A DNA stretch of 64,000 bases. Source: Athripsodes cinereus. Taxonomy: Eukaryota; Arthropoda; Insecta; Trichoptera; Leptoceridae. The stretch spans positions 12,400,001 through 12,464,000 of the forward strand of contig OX388318.1 in NCBI GenBank assembly GCA_947579605.1, in the 5' to 3' direction. Position numbers and translations under genes: made by a program. The notes beneath the pieces are model-generated. The model ran no database searches. It was not told where the DNA came from and worked only from the letters and a program-made list of their open reading frames with translations. Shown one piece after another: positions 33,967 through 44,177 of the stretch; within the stretch, counting starts at the first letter, position 1, and each line of letters opens with the position of its first letter.

Positions 33967-34510
33967 TGTATATGTCGCAGTCGTTTTGAAGAATCCGTCC
34001 GTTTACAAACGGCGTCGTCGTTTTATAAACGGCAGGCATATTACAAAATGACGAAAGTATAATATTCAGGCAAATTACAATACGTCTAGGCGTTTTACAA
34101 TCTGACTAGTCAAATTGAAGAATTTTAGTTCCATTTCTCACCGTCTCATGGCGTTGCGCATCAAAACTAAAACTTACACGCATTCGTGTATAAGATTGCG
34201 CGGGAGATAGTCCCTTTAGTAACCACACCCTGCCAAACGAAAAACATATGTAGATATGCAAGTTATATGAGATATTATAATAAATAAAATAAGACAGTTT
34301 TACGACTGTCTCCCGCGCAACTCCATATATGTATGTTTTGATACGCAACACCATGAGACGGCGACAAAGAACTAAAATATTACAATTTGACTAGTCGTTT
34401 TGTAATATGCCGGAATGCACGTTCGTCATTTTATAATATGCCTGCCGTTTGTAAAACGACGACGCCGTTTGTAAACGGACGGATTCTTCAAAACGACTGC
34501 GACATATACA
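33967..34510. mobile_element. FB1: 544-bp foldback element with long inverted arms
   Basis: Left arm 33967-34212 and right arm 34510-34303 are inverted copies. They begin TGTATATGTCGCAGTCGTTT, continue GAAGAATCCGTCCGTTTACA and run, with small indels, through ACTAGTCAAATTG, GTCTCATGG, GTTGCG and GCGCGGGAGA. A ~90-bp AT-rich loop separates them. Each outer arm carries TTACAA or TTATAA followed by a CG-containing word about every 20 bp (left arm: 34003, 34023, 34041, 34075, 34095). There is no coding frame and no clear TSD. It resembles non-autonomous foldback transposons; superfamily unknown. Confidence 0.85.
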
Positions 34511-35113
34511 AGGTTTTCCAACGTTACTTTCAGCAATATGACTTAACTTATTTAGTTCAATTTACTTGTCGGCATACACCCGCTCTATAGTTATTTTATT
34601 TTAGTAACATTTTTTAACAGACAAGTTATTATTATTTTCAAGTTTTATAATACTACCGAATTGCCCTGTTGGCAATACTGCTGTTATAGTGCTGAAAAAA
34701 AAACGACAGGATGTAGTGTAACAACATAGCTTAAACGACAAATTAAATTTCATGGCAATTTAAAAGTAGAGTGGAGCTGAGCCAAAGTAATAACCGTTAA
34801 CAGATAAAAATAATAATTAAATAACTATCTAAAAAAAGCAACTATTATTACTATTATTATTCTTGTTGTTGTGAACGTTTTACGCTTAAGAACGAACATT
34901 CGTTCAAATTAATTTCTACTCGTTTCTGCGTTTTTGGCATACGTGCATTCTATTAAAGATATTAAAACGCTATATTTTATTAAACGTTGAGTTAATAACT
35001 GAATCCGCTCATAGGCGGAACATCACGAATGTGAAATAACTAAAAGTGATATTCAAGGAATAATTTAACTTTAGATGTAGTATAGAGAAGATGGATATCT
35101 TCAGCGTCTAATA
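34511..35113. other. AT-rich spacer between FB1 and Helitron
   Basis: Holds a T/A-rich stretch with CCCTGTTGGCAATACTGC (34664-34681), a word that may belong to an old transposon end. No partner end found. Confidence 0.45.
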
Positions 35114-35460
35114 TCTGATATATAAAATTCTCGTGTCACGGTGTTTGTTATCATACTCCTCCGAAACAGCTGTACCGATTTTGATGAAATTTTGTGTGCT
35201 TATCGGGTAGGTCTGAGAATTGGCCAACATCAATTTTTCATACCCTTAAAAGTTAAGGGTGGTCCACCCCGATTTTTTTTGGATATTTTTTTTTAAGTGA
35301 GGCATTAAAAAACATATACAGCCCTAAATTTTCACCGATTTCTACCATCAACTCCTATTTTTTAATAGCGATGTTAGAGTTCAATCATTTTCAACTTCGG
35401 TCAATATATACCTAATGTATATGGCAAATAAGTAATGTAAACGTTTGCCAAGTCAGCTGG
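35114..35460 (+). mobile_element. Non-autonomous Helitron, 347 bp
   Basis: Starts TCTGATATATAAAATTCTCG, matching the TCTATATATATAAAA-type 5' end of a widespread insect Helitron, followed by TCCTCCGAAACAGCTGTACC and GATTTTGATGAAATTTTGTG. Ends GTTTGCCAAGTCAGCTGG; a GGCAAA/TTTGCC hairpin (35423-35428, 35444-35449) stands ~8 nt before the terminal CTGG, a CTRR end. It lies between A (35113) and T (35461), the expected Helitron target, with no TSD. No Rep/helicase is encoded, so it moved by rolling-circle transposition in trans. Confidence 0.88.
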
Positions 35461-35567
35461 TAATATATAAAAATTAAATATGTTATATGATGATAGCAAA
35501 GACTACCTATTACTCAATACTAGACTTTATATTACTCAATCCTTCTACAAAAAATAATTATTATTAT

Positions 35568-35672
35568 ATTATTATACCATCACGGCATATCCCACAAGTG
35601 GGGTAGCCAGCAGATCAGCTGCATGTAAGAAACATGCAAACTGTCCTCTTCGTGCCAATATAAAATCAAGAC
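35568..35672 (-). repeat. SINE-A 3' half, antisense
   Basis: TATTATACCATCACGGCATA, CCCACAAGTGGGGTAGCCAG, CAGCTGCATGTAAGAAACAT and CGTGCCAATATAAAATCAAG: one of the cleanest SINE-A 3' copies, extending further into the body than 13426-13502. Confidence 0.9.
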
Positions 35673-36055
35673 ATACAAAAAATCCTTGGTTCATTATTTG
35701 ATCATAACGAAAGTTCGCTATTTAATCTGGAATATAGCAGTAAAAATCATTATCACGAACGTTAATGTGAAGTTTAAGATATTGATTTATTTACTTGCCT
35801 GTTAACAATCTTAATCTCCTCTTCTCGCTGCAGCTAACATTCTTTAATAACATCAGCTGATATTAAATACGAGTTCTTATCTTTGTACGTAGAAGCTACC
35901 AGGACAGTATTAAAAGCATGACGTTAGTTATAGATTTTCGCTCAGGAAACAGCAATGTCATGAAGCTTGAGCATCAAATATGATACATCCAGACGTTTAT
36001 ATCCACAATCGCGAATAGGAACACTAAGATTAACGTTGGTTCAGTTAACGCATTT
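35673..36055. other. Spacer, nothing recognised
   Basis: May contain very decayed upstream sequence of LINE-D, but no motif is readable. Confidence 0.45.
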
Positions 36056-36625
36056 ATTTCAAACACGGCATTTCCAATCTCCAAATCGGAAATTGTGAGC
36101 AGAATAAACCAGGAGAGGATTGCCTTCAACAAAAAATCTAAAATATTGGAATCCCCAAATATTGATTTGAGTGTAAGGAAAAACTTTACTAAAGCCTTTG
36201 TATGGAGCACTCAGCTTTATGGTTGTGAGACGTGGACCATCACCAAGAGTAAAAGCTGACGGTTGGCGGCCTTTGAGATGTGGTGCTACAGACGCATGCT
36301 GAAGATCCATTGGTCGGAACACGTCGAAAACAAAGAAGTGTTAACCAGGTAGGCGAAAAAAGGCAACTTCTTAAGAGAAAAAGCCAACAATGAGCTAACT
36401 AGATTGGTCACAACATCAGGCACCCAGGACTACTCATCGCTATCGCGGAGGGTAAGACCGAGGGTACAAATGGCAGAGGCCGACCAAGAGATACGTATAT
36501 AGACCAACTAAAGAGGGACATGAATTGTGGCTCATCCGTAGAGCTGAAAAGACTGACTGAGAATAGGGAGGAATGGAGAAGAAAATCCAAACTCGCTGCA
36601 GACCAATCCAATGGATTGTAACTCA
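36056..36625 (+). mobile_element. LINE-D 3' half, several lesions
   Basis: From GAAATTGTGAGC (36089) the frame reads EIVSRINQERIAFNKKSKIL, VWSTQLYGCETWTITKS, TGA, RLAAFEMWCYRRMLKI, TAG. One frame over it continues IGHNIRHPGLLIAIAEG, NGRGRPRDTYIDQLKRDMNC and ENREEWRRKSKLAADQS, to TAA at 36619-36621. This is the thumb and C-terminal domain of a LINE reverse transcriptase, distinct from LINE-A and from the RTE element. It has at least two nonsense codons and one frameshift. The catalytic palm is missing. Confidence 0.88.
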
Positions 36626-37616
36626 TTATATATATTTCCAATCTCACAATTATTTGTATTAAAAAACTCAACCAACGCACCCCAAATGCTGAAATAATAT
36701 ACATAGAGTAAGGGTTTTTTTTTGTGATCTACCTGATAGGTTGTAATGGTAAAATTTACATGAAAAAATTGTAAAAATAATACATAAAACGCCGTTTAAG
36801 ATTAAATTTAATCATTAGAAATTTCCTGGAAGAAGGTTACAAAATTAACAAAACAATTAGCTCAAAATGGAATGTGTTAATTTTCTTCCTACATGCGATT
36901 AAGAATGACTGTTGGTGTGAAGAACGTCATAATATCTACTAATGTTTTTATAGATAACTGCACAATCCGTCATCTAGAATCTGGAATGCATTTAGTTATT
37001 AAGAATATGAATATAAACGTATTTACTTGACGTCCTGTAGTACGGTGTTCTACCATATTATAATGTTGCACTTTACCTACTACATAGTGATGTGTAGACA
37101 GTTTGCAGAAATGTAAAGTCCTCTTTGTATATGTTCATAATTCTCGAATATTCGCTATATGAAATTGGGTTCGAATTCGATAAACTTTAAAAAAAAAAAA
37201 AATTATTATTTAAATAAATTCAATCATATAAAATGGAAAAACTGTCATTGCACTCACAACAGATACTTTTGTTTAAATTTCTCATTGTTTAAAAAAAATG
37301 GCAGTTTATGATGATGATGATTCTGGATGATTTTATTTTGACGCCGTTTAACAGTCCCTAGACCGTCTAGACAATTCGAATCTATTAACTGAATTCTTTT
37401 CAAATTTTACACCTTAGGAAAAACATAACATTAATTGGCGATGTAAATGATTAATTTATGTTATTGTATTATTCATTGAATGTATTGAACTCCATTGAAA
37501 TAAATAGATAAAAAAAAATAATAACGCACACGGTTTTTTTTTTTATAAAAATTAAATGGGCTTTCTACGCCTTATTATCTGAGAATATCTCCATCTTAAT
37601 ATTGATAAATACAAAA
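36626..37616. other. AT-rich spacer
   Basis: A12 run at about 37189-37200 and an ATGATGATGATT stretch at 37308-37321; nothing else recognised. Confidence 0.5.
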
Positions 37617-37801
37617 TTTCTCGAATCGATACATTTTTTCATTACAAGGATTTAATTATGATCGAGTCATTAAGATATCGATTTATAAAGTAAATTATTG
37701 CATAATATTTATCATGTTGATTGTCATTTCTCGAGTTGATGCATTTCTCATAACTATGACATAATATCGAGTTGTTAAGATGCACGTTTGTATGTATAAA
37801 G
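37617..37801 (+). repeat. Diverged tandem duplication, ~110-bp period
   Basis: TTTCTCGAATCGATACATTT (37617) and TTTCTCGAGTTGATGCATTT (37728) start two ~75-bp blocks. Both continue TCATWAC, ATCGAGTYRTTAAGATRYRC and end in TATAAAGT. Old direct duplication of unknown origin. Confidence 0.7.
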
Positions 37802-38192
37802 TTAGCTGTTAGCTGTTCATAGCATCTCGCAAAGCAGCATGAAGAAGACAGTGGTGGGTGTCGTTGGTTGATATTATTTACTGTCTAATATTAACCCCTT
37901 CCATTCTCCACGGGAATATAATAACACTAACAGTAGCAACAATAACAACAACGTAATACAGTAGTGATATTATCCAGGAGGAACGGATACTCAGGGACGA
38001 CACTGGGTATGAGGACTAAAGCAGCATTTACACTATCCAACAATATCAACTTTTGAAATATGTATCAATAATCTATTCACACTGGGCAATGAAAATTTTC
38101 AACATAATTTTTTATGTGTATTTAAAAAAAATATTATTATTTTAAACACAGGAAGTATCTCCTACATGCAAGTTATTATATGCAGCGGGTAC
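37802..38192. other. AT-rich spacer, nothing recognised
   Basis: Contains AACAATAACAACAACG-type A-rich DNA near 37936-37952. No match elsewhere. Confidence 0.5.
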
Positions 38193-38413
38193 TCTACCTG
38201 TGAAGGAGCACGGACGTCCAAAACCACGTGGCTTGATCACGTGGATCAAATTCTTAAGGACGGCTGCGTGTTGAGTAAGAGAAATCGGCGTACATGTATG
38301 AATGTAAAGGAAGTGAAAGAAGTATGTAAGGATTGATTTATAAGGCGTTCCGTTCTCTCTGCCAACCCCACTTGGGATATGGAAAGAGAGTATAGTATAT
38401 TAGTATTCTACCT
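38193..38413 (+). mobile_element. LINE-A 3' fragment with probable TSD
   Basis: LINE-A sense sequence from the GRPRTTWLDHVDQ codons to the end (38200-38406), with TATAGTATATTAGTAT as tail. TCTACCT occurs at 38193-38199 and 38407-38413, a probable 7-bp duplication. About 200 bp long, so a severely 5'-truncated insertion. A deletion removed the MRNCMN codons relative to 1864-3129, and a TGA replaces a codon near the end. Confidence 0.85.
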
Positions 38414-38877
38414 TACATATGGATATATTTTGATAGTTACTTATAAAAAATATTCAACTTTATATTATCTACTCTAGATCTAAACATGCATTACCTACTT
38501 AGAAAGCTCACCTTTTTTCTCAACACCTCTAAATGGATAAAACAATCGTGGTCCCTACTTAGAAAATGCTTCATCCAACGTCTATAAATATCAAATTAGA
38601 CATATAGAATACTTACTATTATTCTTCTTAAGTGTTGCTATAGGTATCATTGTATTGCCATGACTTGACAGATAGTGTGAACATGGCTTAATACTCTGTA
38701 CAAGATGAATATTTCATTCGTATTACGAGATGTTACCTACATAATATTACTGCTTCTACTACTATTAACTAAGTAGGTACCGGTATTATTTGGATACTTT
38801 CATTACCTGTGCAACGTACACCTAAATACGTACATAAACCTACATAACTATATACATACATTTTTTTTATATTAATA
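38414..38877. other. AT-rich spacer
   Basis: Nothing recognised; TACATACATA-like words near 38854-38864. Confidence 0.5.
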
Positions 38878-39015
38878 CTAGTAAACAAACCCGAAACTAT
38901 GCTTCTGCATAGTTGTATACGTAAAATGTTTTCCAAATATAAACATCAAGATAGATACGAAAAGTGATGTAGCCATTGGTCTTAATAAACATGAATGTAG
39001 TCGAAATACTTACGA
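38878..39015 (-). mobile_element. Helitron 3' terminus, antisense
   Basis: On the minus strand a perfect 8-bp stem with a 4-nt loop (AACTATGC-AGAA-GCATAGTT; plus strand 38895-38914) is followed 13 nt later by CTAG (38881-38878) and then T. Hairpin, short spacer, CTRR, T is the Helitron 3' signature. The 5' end is not found; the LINE-H insertion begins immediately to the right, so the element may be interrupted or truncated there. The left boundary is firm, the right one arbitrary. Confidence 0.65.
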
Positions 39016-39017
39016 AT

Positions 39018-40080
39018 ATTTTATTTAGCTATTTTATTTTAGAAATATATACGGCAAGAAGCCTTTTACATGTTAACATAAATTTTAAAAATACAAAGAC
39101 AATGACATAATGACGTTTTTTGTTTTTAACAAAAAAGTGGGCTCGAGGTTATCCTTATGGGATTTCCTCTGCAAAAACCCACTCGACAATTAAAATACTC
39201 TCTTGATGTACTCTTGGTGGAAGATCTCACACCGAAGATGACACACACATTTACACAACATAATAAATGGTTTTTAAAGAAAAACTCACATCTAGAAATA
39301 TACAAAACTTTTCTTAAGTCTATCTTACAGTTACGTACGAATACGTACTAAGGACTTAAACAATTACAAAATTTATCTGTGCCTACATATGATTACAAAA
39401 TATATTCAACTCAACAAGTAAGTGCACACACTATATACTTTCCAAGGGCAGCAAGGAATAAAAAACTCACCTCCTGTGTGGAGAAAAGACAAACACAAAA
39501 CAAATAAGAAAATAGAGAGCTCAGCACATTGAAGGAGACCCACCGACCACCCGGATAGCGCAGAAATCTGGGGACTTCCATTTATCCGAATTCTACACTA
39601 CACAAATTTTGTCCATACCGGAGGCGCCATAGTGGGCAGCCTGAGGGGCTGGCCGGCCAAAAACCTCCATGTGTGGAATTTTTTGACTACACTCCTTCGA
39701 TGTCCCTCTAGCCGAGAGAAGCAAATACATTCACAATATAAAACTAACAATATATCTACAAGAGCTCAGCACAGTCGCCCGAAAGTGCCATACTCAAGGA
39801 CCAAGTCGTTCATGACCAACTCTTCACACCACACAGGGCGAGGAGTGTCACCAGTCAGGCCTGCAACCATATCATCTCTCGCATCATTCAGAAAATCACA
39901 CTTCCATAAAATGTGCTCTGCGCTCTGGGCACCTCCGCCACATGGACACCACTAGCCAAGCCGAGTTCAAGCAATTTACCCTTAAGTTCTCCATGACCCG
40001 AGACCAACTGCGACGTGAAGTGGTCCAGCACAATGAACTTACGCCTCATTCGTACCCGGACGTCAGGAAAGAAATTTAAA
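39018..40080 (-). mobile_element. LINE-H: R1-like LINE 3' half with long 3' UTR
   Basis: On the minus strand: coding remnant 40078-39766, a ~740-bp 3' UTR, and an AAAATAAAATAGCTAAATAA tail ending near 39018. The UTR's final CATGTAAAAGGCTTCTTGCC recurs in antisense at 51395-51450 (as GGCCAAAGCCTTTAACATG). 5'-truncated near 40080. No TSD could be found. GC content of the coding part is well above the flanks. Confidence 0.8.
39766..40078 (-). pseudogene. LINE-H C-terminal domain with zinc-knuckle motif
   Basis: Upstream frame: RMRRKFIVLDHFTSQLVSGH then GELKGKLLELGLA, which resembles the FLTGHG.F..YL...G region that precedes the C-terminal zinc finger in R1/TRAS/LOA-type LINEs. After a +1 shift near 39966: WCPCGGGAQSAEHILWKC, a C-x-C-x8-H-x4-C knuckle, then DFLNDARDDMVAGLTG to TGA at 39768-39766. 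One frameshift is visible. The assignment to an R1-like clade rests on the knuckle spacing and the SGHG motif. Confidence 0.75.
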
Positions 40081-40366
40081 TATCAAATGACTGATTAACA
40101 AATATATCACCATTTTGATTGATCGAGATTGGACTGGAATGAGAGGTGTGGAGGAGTTATTCCAGACAGCGCAGGACCGAGACGCCTATGCCAGAGTGAT
40201 CGCCAACGTCGGGGGGACCTGACAGGGCACCTACAGAAGAAGAAGAAGATCACCATTTTGATATTATTTTTTTATTTCGGTTTCACTTTTAATAATCTTT
40301 CGTTTACAATTTTATTTTAACATCAAATGACTGATGAACAAATACATACATCACCATTTTAATATA
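40078..40366 (+). repeat. Tandem ~250-bp-spaced direct repeat around a nested LINE
   Basis: TATCAAATGACTGATTAACA plus AATATATCACCATTTT (40081-40116) and CATCAAATGACTGATGAACA plus AATACATACATCACCATTTT (40321-40360) are near copies. Removing the 143-bp LINE-E insertion leaves a simple ~100-bp tandem duplication. Confidence 0.75.
40106..40262 (+). mobile_element. LINE-E fragment with GAA tail and 14-bp TSD
   Basis: ATCACCATTTTGAT at 40106-40119 and 40249-40262 flanks a 129-bp insertion. It reads GMRGVEELFQTAQDRDAYAR then VIANVGGT, stop, and ends in AGAAGAAGAAG. It contains only the last ~35 codons of the LINE plus its tail, an extreme 5' truncation. Confidence 0.9.
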
Positions 40367-41560
40367 TAAATAAATCCTAATCATCATAAACTAGTACTAG
40401 TGATACGTGAAATATGTAATGAAATATTTATATACACAAAAAAACAAGGTAAAAAGTCACAGCAACATAAGGGTTGAAAAAATAATATACCTACATATAT
40501 TATTATTGCCCGTACACCTACCACCTACAAAGTTCACCCTCAAAGCTAATTACGCTCCTCTGTCGTGGTCATACTCTGGGGACGGTTTGTCGTTAAAAAT
40601 TTACCCCGGAAACATGGAAAGTAATAAAAAAAAATGTAATACATACATTGCGAGCCAGCAACGACTCATCGTCGAATAAAAGTATTTAATAAAAAATGCA
40701 TTCAAATATGAGCGAAATCATAGTACTGAAACATAGTATGAATATGACAATTTTGCCAATATGAAAAGTTCAATGATATTACTATGAATTTGTCGTTTGT
40801 GATAATATTGATGTGATATCTCAAAATCGTTAAAACACAACGTAGTTAGTTAGTCGCTAAGTGAAAGAATCGCAAAAACGTACCTATATGCAAATACAAA
40901 TTCTGAGTAATATTAGTTAGAACTTGTTGATTGCATGTATTCTATGACTTTATTTCCTAAAGTCTGTTACTTCATTGATCTCTTCCATTTTTTGAGTATA
41001 TAAAACTTTCAAATGACTTAACTTGTATTCGTGAAATATTCTGAACAAACGAAATAACCAATAAAAAATATTAAACATCAATGATTTAATAAATACACAT
41101 GCATATTTAATGAATAAAATTTCGTAGGCGGATTTCAAAAGTGTCCTTTAATATCCCAGTTTTTTGTGAAGAGCAAAACTTATTACTTTTCCCTCTTTAA
41201 TTAATTTGAATCGCCCGGCATTTGATAGATACTGCCCTGAAATTACTATACGTATCATCATATACATTTGCACAGCAGCTTGTGATCACTTTTTTCAGTA
41301 ATAAAACTATGTGTGACATGTTACTCCAAATGAAAAAAATGGACGAGCATCGAATTGGCAATTCTAGGCATATGTAACTATGAAATGGCCCGCTATAACT
41401 GATAAATGTCGGCCTGAAAGATGTGCAATGAAATGTATCTCCTATTATTTTCTGAAAGTTTTGGTTTATTCAACATTATTAGCTTGTAAATTGATTAAAT
41501 CTAACACTCGATTTCTTTATTCTTTGCTGCACATTGATGACAAGTAGTTAAGATAGAAAA
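40367..41560. other. AT-rich spacer
   Basis: A 90-codon frame at 40407-40679 has a somewhat GC-richer middle (40505-40620) but no recognisable product. Confidence 0.5.
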
Positions 41561-41703
41561 ACTTCTTCTTCTTTTGCTTCAGTAAGGACTATGTCCTGTG
41601 ATTCTCGGAGCCTGCTCCTGGGAGGTGGATGTCCAACTATCCCTTCATCGTTTAGGTGGTCTTCCTGGGGGTCTGTTTCCTGTCATGCGTTTATCTGCTG
41701 CAT
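41561..41703 (-). mobile_element. LINE C-terminal fragment with GAA tail, antisense
   Basis: Read on the minus strand: DKRMTGNRPPGRPPKR, stop, then a frame through SWTSTSQEQAPRI and finally AAGAAGAAGAAG. GRP.KRW followed by an AQDR.RW-like segment and a GAA tail is the common C-terminus of an RTE-like arthropod LINE group. It may be LINE-E or a close relative; the overlap with the other LINE-E pieces is too short to decide. Confidence 0.7.
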
Positions 41704-41737
41704 AGAAAAACAATAATTTTAAATACAATCAATATAA

Positions 41738-41785
41738 GGTGAGCGAGATTATCACGGAGACGCGATTTCTTCTTACTAACCTAAG
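41738..41785 (-). repeat. LINE-G 3' UTR core, antisense
   Basis: GGTGAGCGAGATTATCACGG and ACGCGATTTCTTCTTACTAA parallel GGCGAGTTTATCGCTGAAGC GCGATATCTTCCAACTAAC at 24464-24503. Diverged. Confidence 0.55.
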
Positions 41786-42054
41786 TTTTACTAGATGTAA
41801 CACGAATTAATGTCTCTCTACTGTTTGTTGTTTTTTTTAATTATTATGTTTGTGATCCGTTTTACATATCTATCAACAACGAAAGGAATGCAACTTTGAA
41901 CATTTTTGCCTAAATACACGTAAACTTTTTTGCCTTGCGTGCCTTGTATGATAAACTAGTGATTTCCCCATTTGTGGTTTTAAAAATGGTAGACATTGAT
42001 GAGATGGGTGTCTAAGATGAATAAATATTATAAATAATCCTAATATGTTCTGTG

Positions 42055-42262
42055 GAGTTCTCGGCAAAGAACACTTGGAAGTCCTCTCTAAACCTGTAGA
42101 TTTTTAGTGTTCAGCGGCGGGTGTACATAAAACATCTCTAGCTAACATCTTCAATTTAGCAATGAGGTATGCCACCTAGCCTGAATGTCTTATTTTTACT
42201 GTCACAAAAGACACATTTCATTTTTATTATACGCAGTAAATGTTGCGATGATATAGATAGAA
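42055..42262 (+). repeat. SINE-A, diverged
   Basis: CTTGGAAGTCCTCTC, then TTTTTAGTGTTC, CAATTTAGCAATGAGGTATG, CCACCTAGCCTGAATGTC and, after a degraded 3' part, GTTGCGATGATATAGATAG as tail. Confidence 0.7.
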
Positions 42263-42276
42263 AGGTAGACATAATA

Positions 42277-42313
42277 TGTGCGGGCCGTAGAAAAAATCCC
42301 TTTGGCCCGCACA
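42277..42313. repeat. GC-rich 10-bp hairpin
   Basis: TGTGCGGGCC (42277-42286) and GGCCCGCACA (42304-42313) are perfect inverted copies around a 17-nt A-rich loop, in an otherwise AT-rich tract immediately after a SINE-A tail. Confidence 0.85.
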
Positions 42314-43294
42314 ATGTCCGAAATCTATCTAACGAATATTTGGTCAAACTATCAGTGTATGGTCGATGTTTCCAGGAAATGAAAATAATAATATTCACAT
42401 TTTTTTTTAATTTATTTATTATTATTTTGCACCCAACTTTTATCGCTGCAGGCAATTATTATTGAAAACAGTTGATACATCATCCAAATTTTTTTTTTTA
42501 TTATTATTTTCGATATTTGTTACGAAATTTTTCAGCTAGAAATATTAATACCAAGGGACACTTTTGTTTAAAAAAGTTTTCAACCCCATAATTTATTCGT
42601 GGTAAAATAAGTCTAAAACATAGGTTAAAATAAATTGAGAATATTGGTATTTTAATCTAAACACGTTGGACTTGAAAATGAAAGATAAGATACTAAACTC
42701 CTTTTCCTGAATTAATACGTTTTCACGATGCTTTCAGTTTCCAAAGACTATAGTCAAAATGACAAGTAATACTTTGATTCATTCCACAAACAGAATGCTA
42801 ATGAAAACATATTACGTTTAGAGTGTTCGGAGTGTTTTAATCGGATATGCTTAGAAGGCATTGACTTTTTTTATGATAAATCAGGGTTTTTAGTATTTTC
42901 AATTAATTTTTTACGCATAGTTATGAAGAAAAAACTGCACACAACTGAAAAATATTATAAATACAGTCATCAAACGAGACACAGCAATTATTTTTTTATA
43001 ATTCTAAGAGAAAAAAAACGACATTTTCTTCATTTCTTTACTAGTTAGTTTCATTTCAAGTAGAAAGATATGTTTGACAGGCAATTTCAAACGTTGCTTT
43101 GCATTTGATTATTTTTGTGTTATTAGTAAAGAAAATTCAATTATATTTTTTTTCTTGTCTCATATTGATATATTATTTTCATTTGAATTATCTCAAAAAA
43201 TACGAATACTCATAATATTGTTTTGTAACTTGTTAAACATAACAAACATGATATTCAATCAAAGAAATACATTTTCTTTATACTTTGTCTAAAT
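42314..43294. other. AT-rich spacer
   Basis: T-run at about 42490-42500. Two complementary 98-99-codon frames at 42156-42465 overlap the hairpin and SINE-A and look like chance. Confidence 0.5.
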
Positions 43295-43560
43295 AAATAT
43301 TATTATTTATTTATTTATTCATTATAAGCACAAAACAGACAATAACTACATTTATAAAGTACAGAAAAAAGTAAATCTTTCAGAGATCAGCTCATCCAAC
43401 ACCATGCGCCACAATTAATTAAAAAAAACATAAGTACCTAACATTTCGATTATCTTAACATGCCTTCATATACACAGTCTCACTCGCTCACTCAATCGTC
43501 ACACTTTATAGAAAGGTACACTTAAAAAATAAAACTCGCATAGGAAAATTCATGTGACAT
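43295..43560 (-). repeat. LINE-J 3' UTR, copy 2
   Basis: Starts TTATTTATTTATTTATTCAT and aligns in order with 11461-11765 (ACAAAACAGACAATAACTAC, CAGCTCATCCAACACCATGC, CTCACTCGCTCACTC). Confidence 0.5.
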
Positions 43561-44177
43561 GACTATCGTTGGTGGCATAGAAAAGAGGAAGAAGATGATT
43601 CCCTGTGGCTTGAAGAGACCAAATTCATTAGCTACAATAATTTTATCTCGCTAATAATAAGGACTGCAGTGTCTAAGGAGAACTAGAATACTATGAGCAA
43701 TCATTTTGTAAAGGCAAAAATACTGACAGATCACGACCTTCAGCATTGAAGAAAGCGATACAGAAGAATAAAAAAAACTGAAATAATTATTTTATGAACT
43801 TTATTGTTCAATGATGGCATTATATAAAATATTATTTTTCAAAAAATATCCATTTCGAATGTTCACGAAAATCTGAAAAAGTTTTTTTATTCGCAATCAA
43901 AAGTCTGAAACAATACCAACACCACCAGACTAAAGATTACAAAAAAGTAAATGAAACAATTTATTATTCCTTTTTATAATACCACAGAATAAAATATTGT
44001 ATCTGGGCACAAACATAGAAATTAATGATATTACGTGATTCTCCGACATATTACAAGCATAACATTGCCTTTATCGTACACAGAATACATAATTCATAAA
44101 TAAATATTTTAGTCTGATCGTATGTTTGTATGTAAATTATTAATTTATTTATCGTGTCAAAATCCATAACAAAACAA
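43561..44177. other. AT-rich spacer
   Basis: A slightly GC-richer patch at 43570-43620 (GAAAAGAGGAAGAAGATGAT) might be a LINE tail; no coding motif supports it. Confidence 0.45.

Noticed and set aside
34655..34740. Transposon end with GTTGGCAATACTGC
   Set aside because: No inverted partner or duplication was found within 2 kb on either side.
39018..40080. Target-site duplication around LINE-H
   Set aside because: No repeated word of 6 bp or more could be found at the two borders; the 5' border may be a later deletion.
42156..42465. Complementary 98- and 99-codon frames
   Set aside because: Both strands are open across SINE-A, a hairpin and AT-rich DNA, so neither can be favoured as coding.
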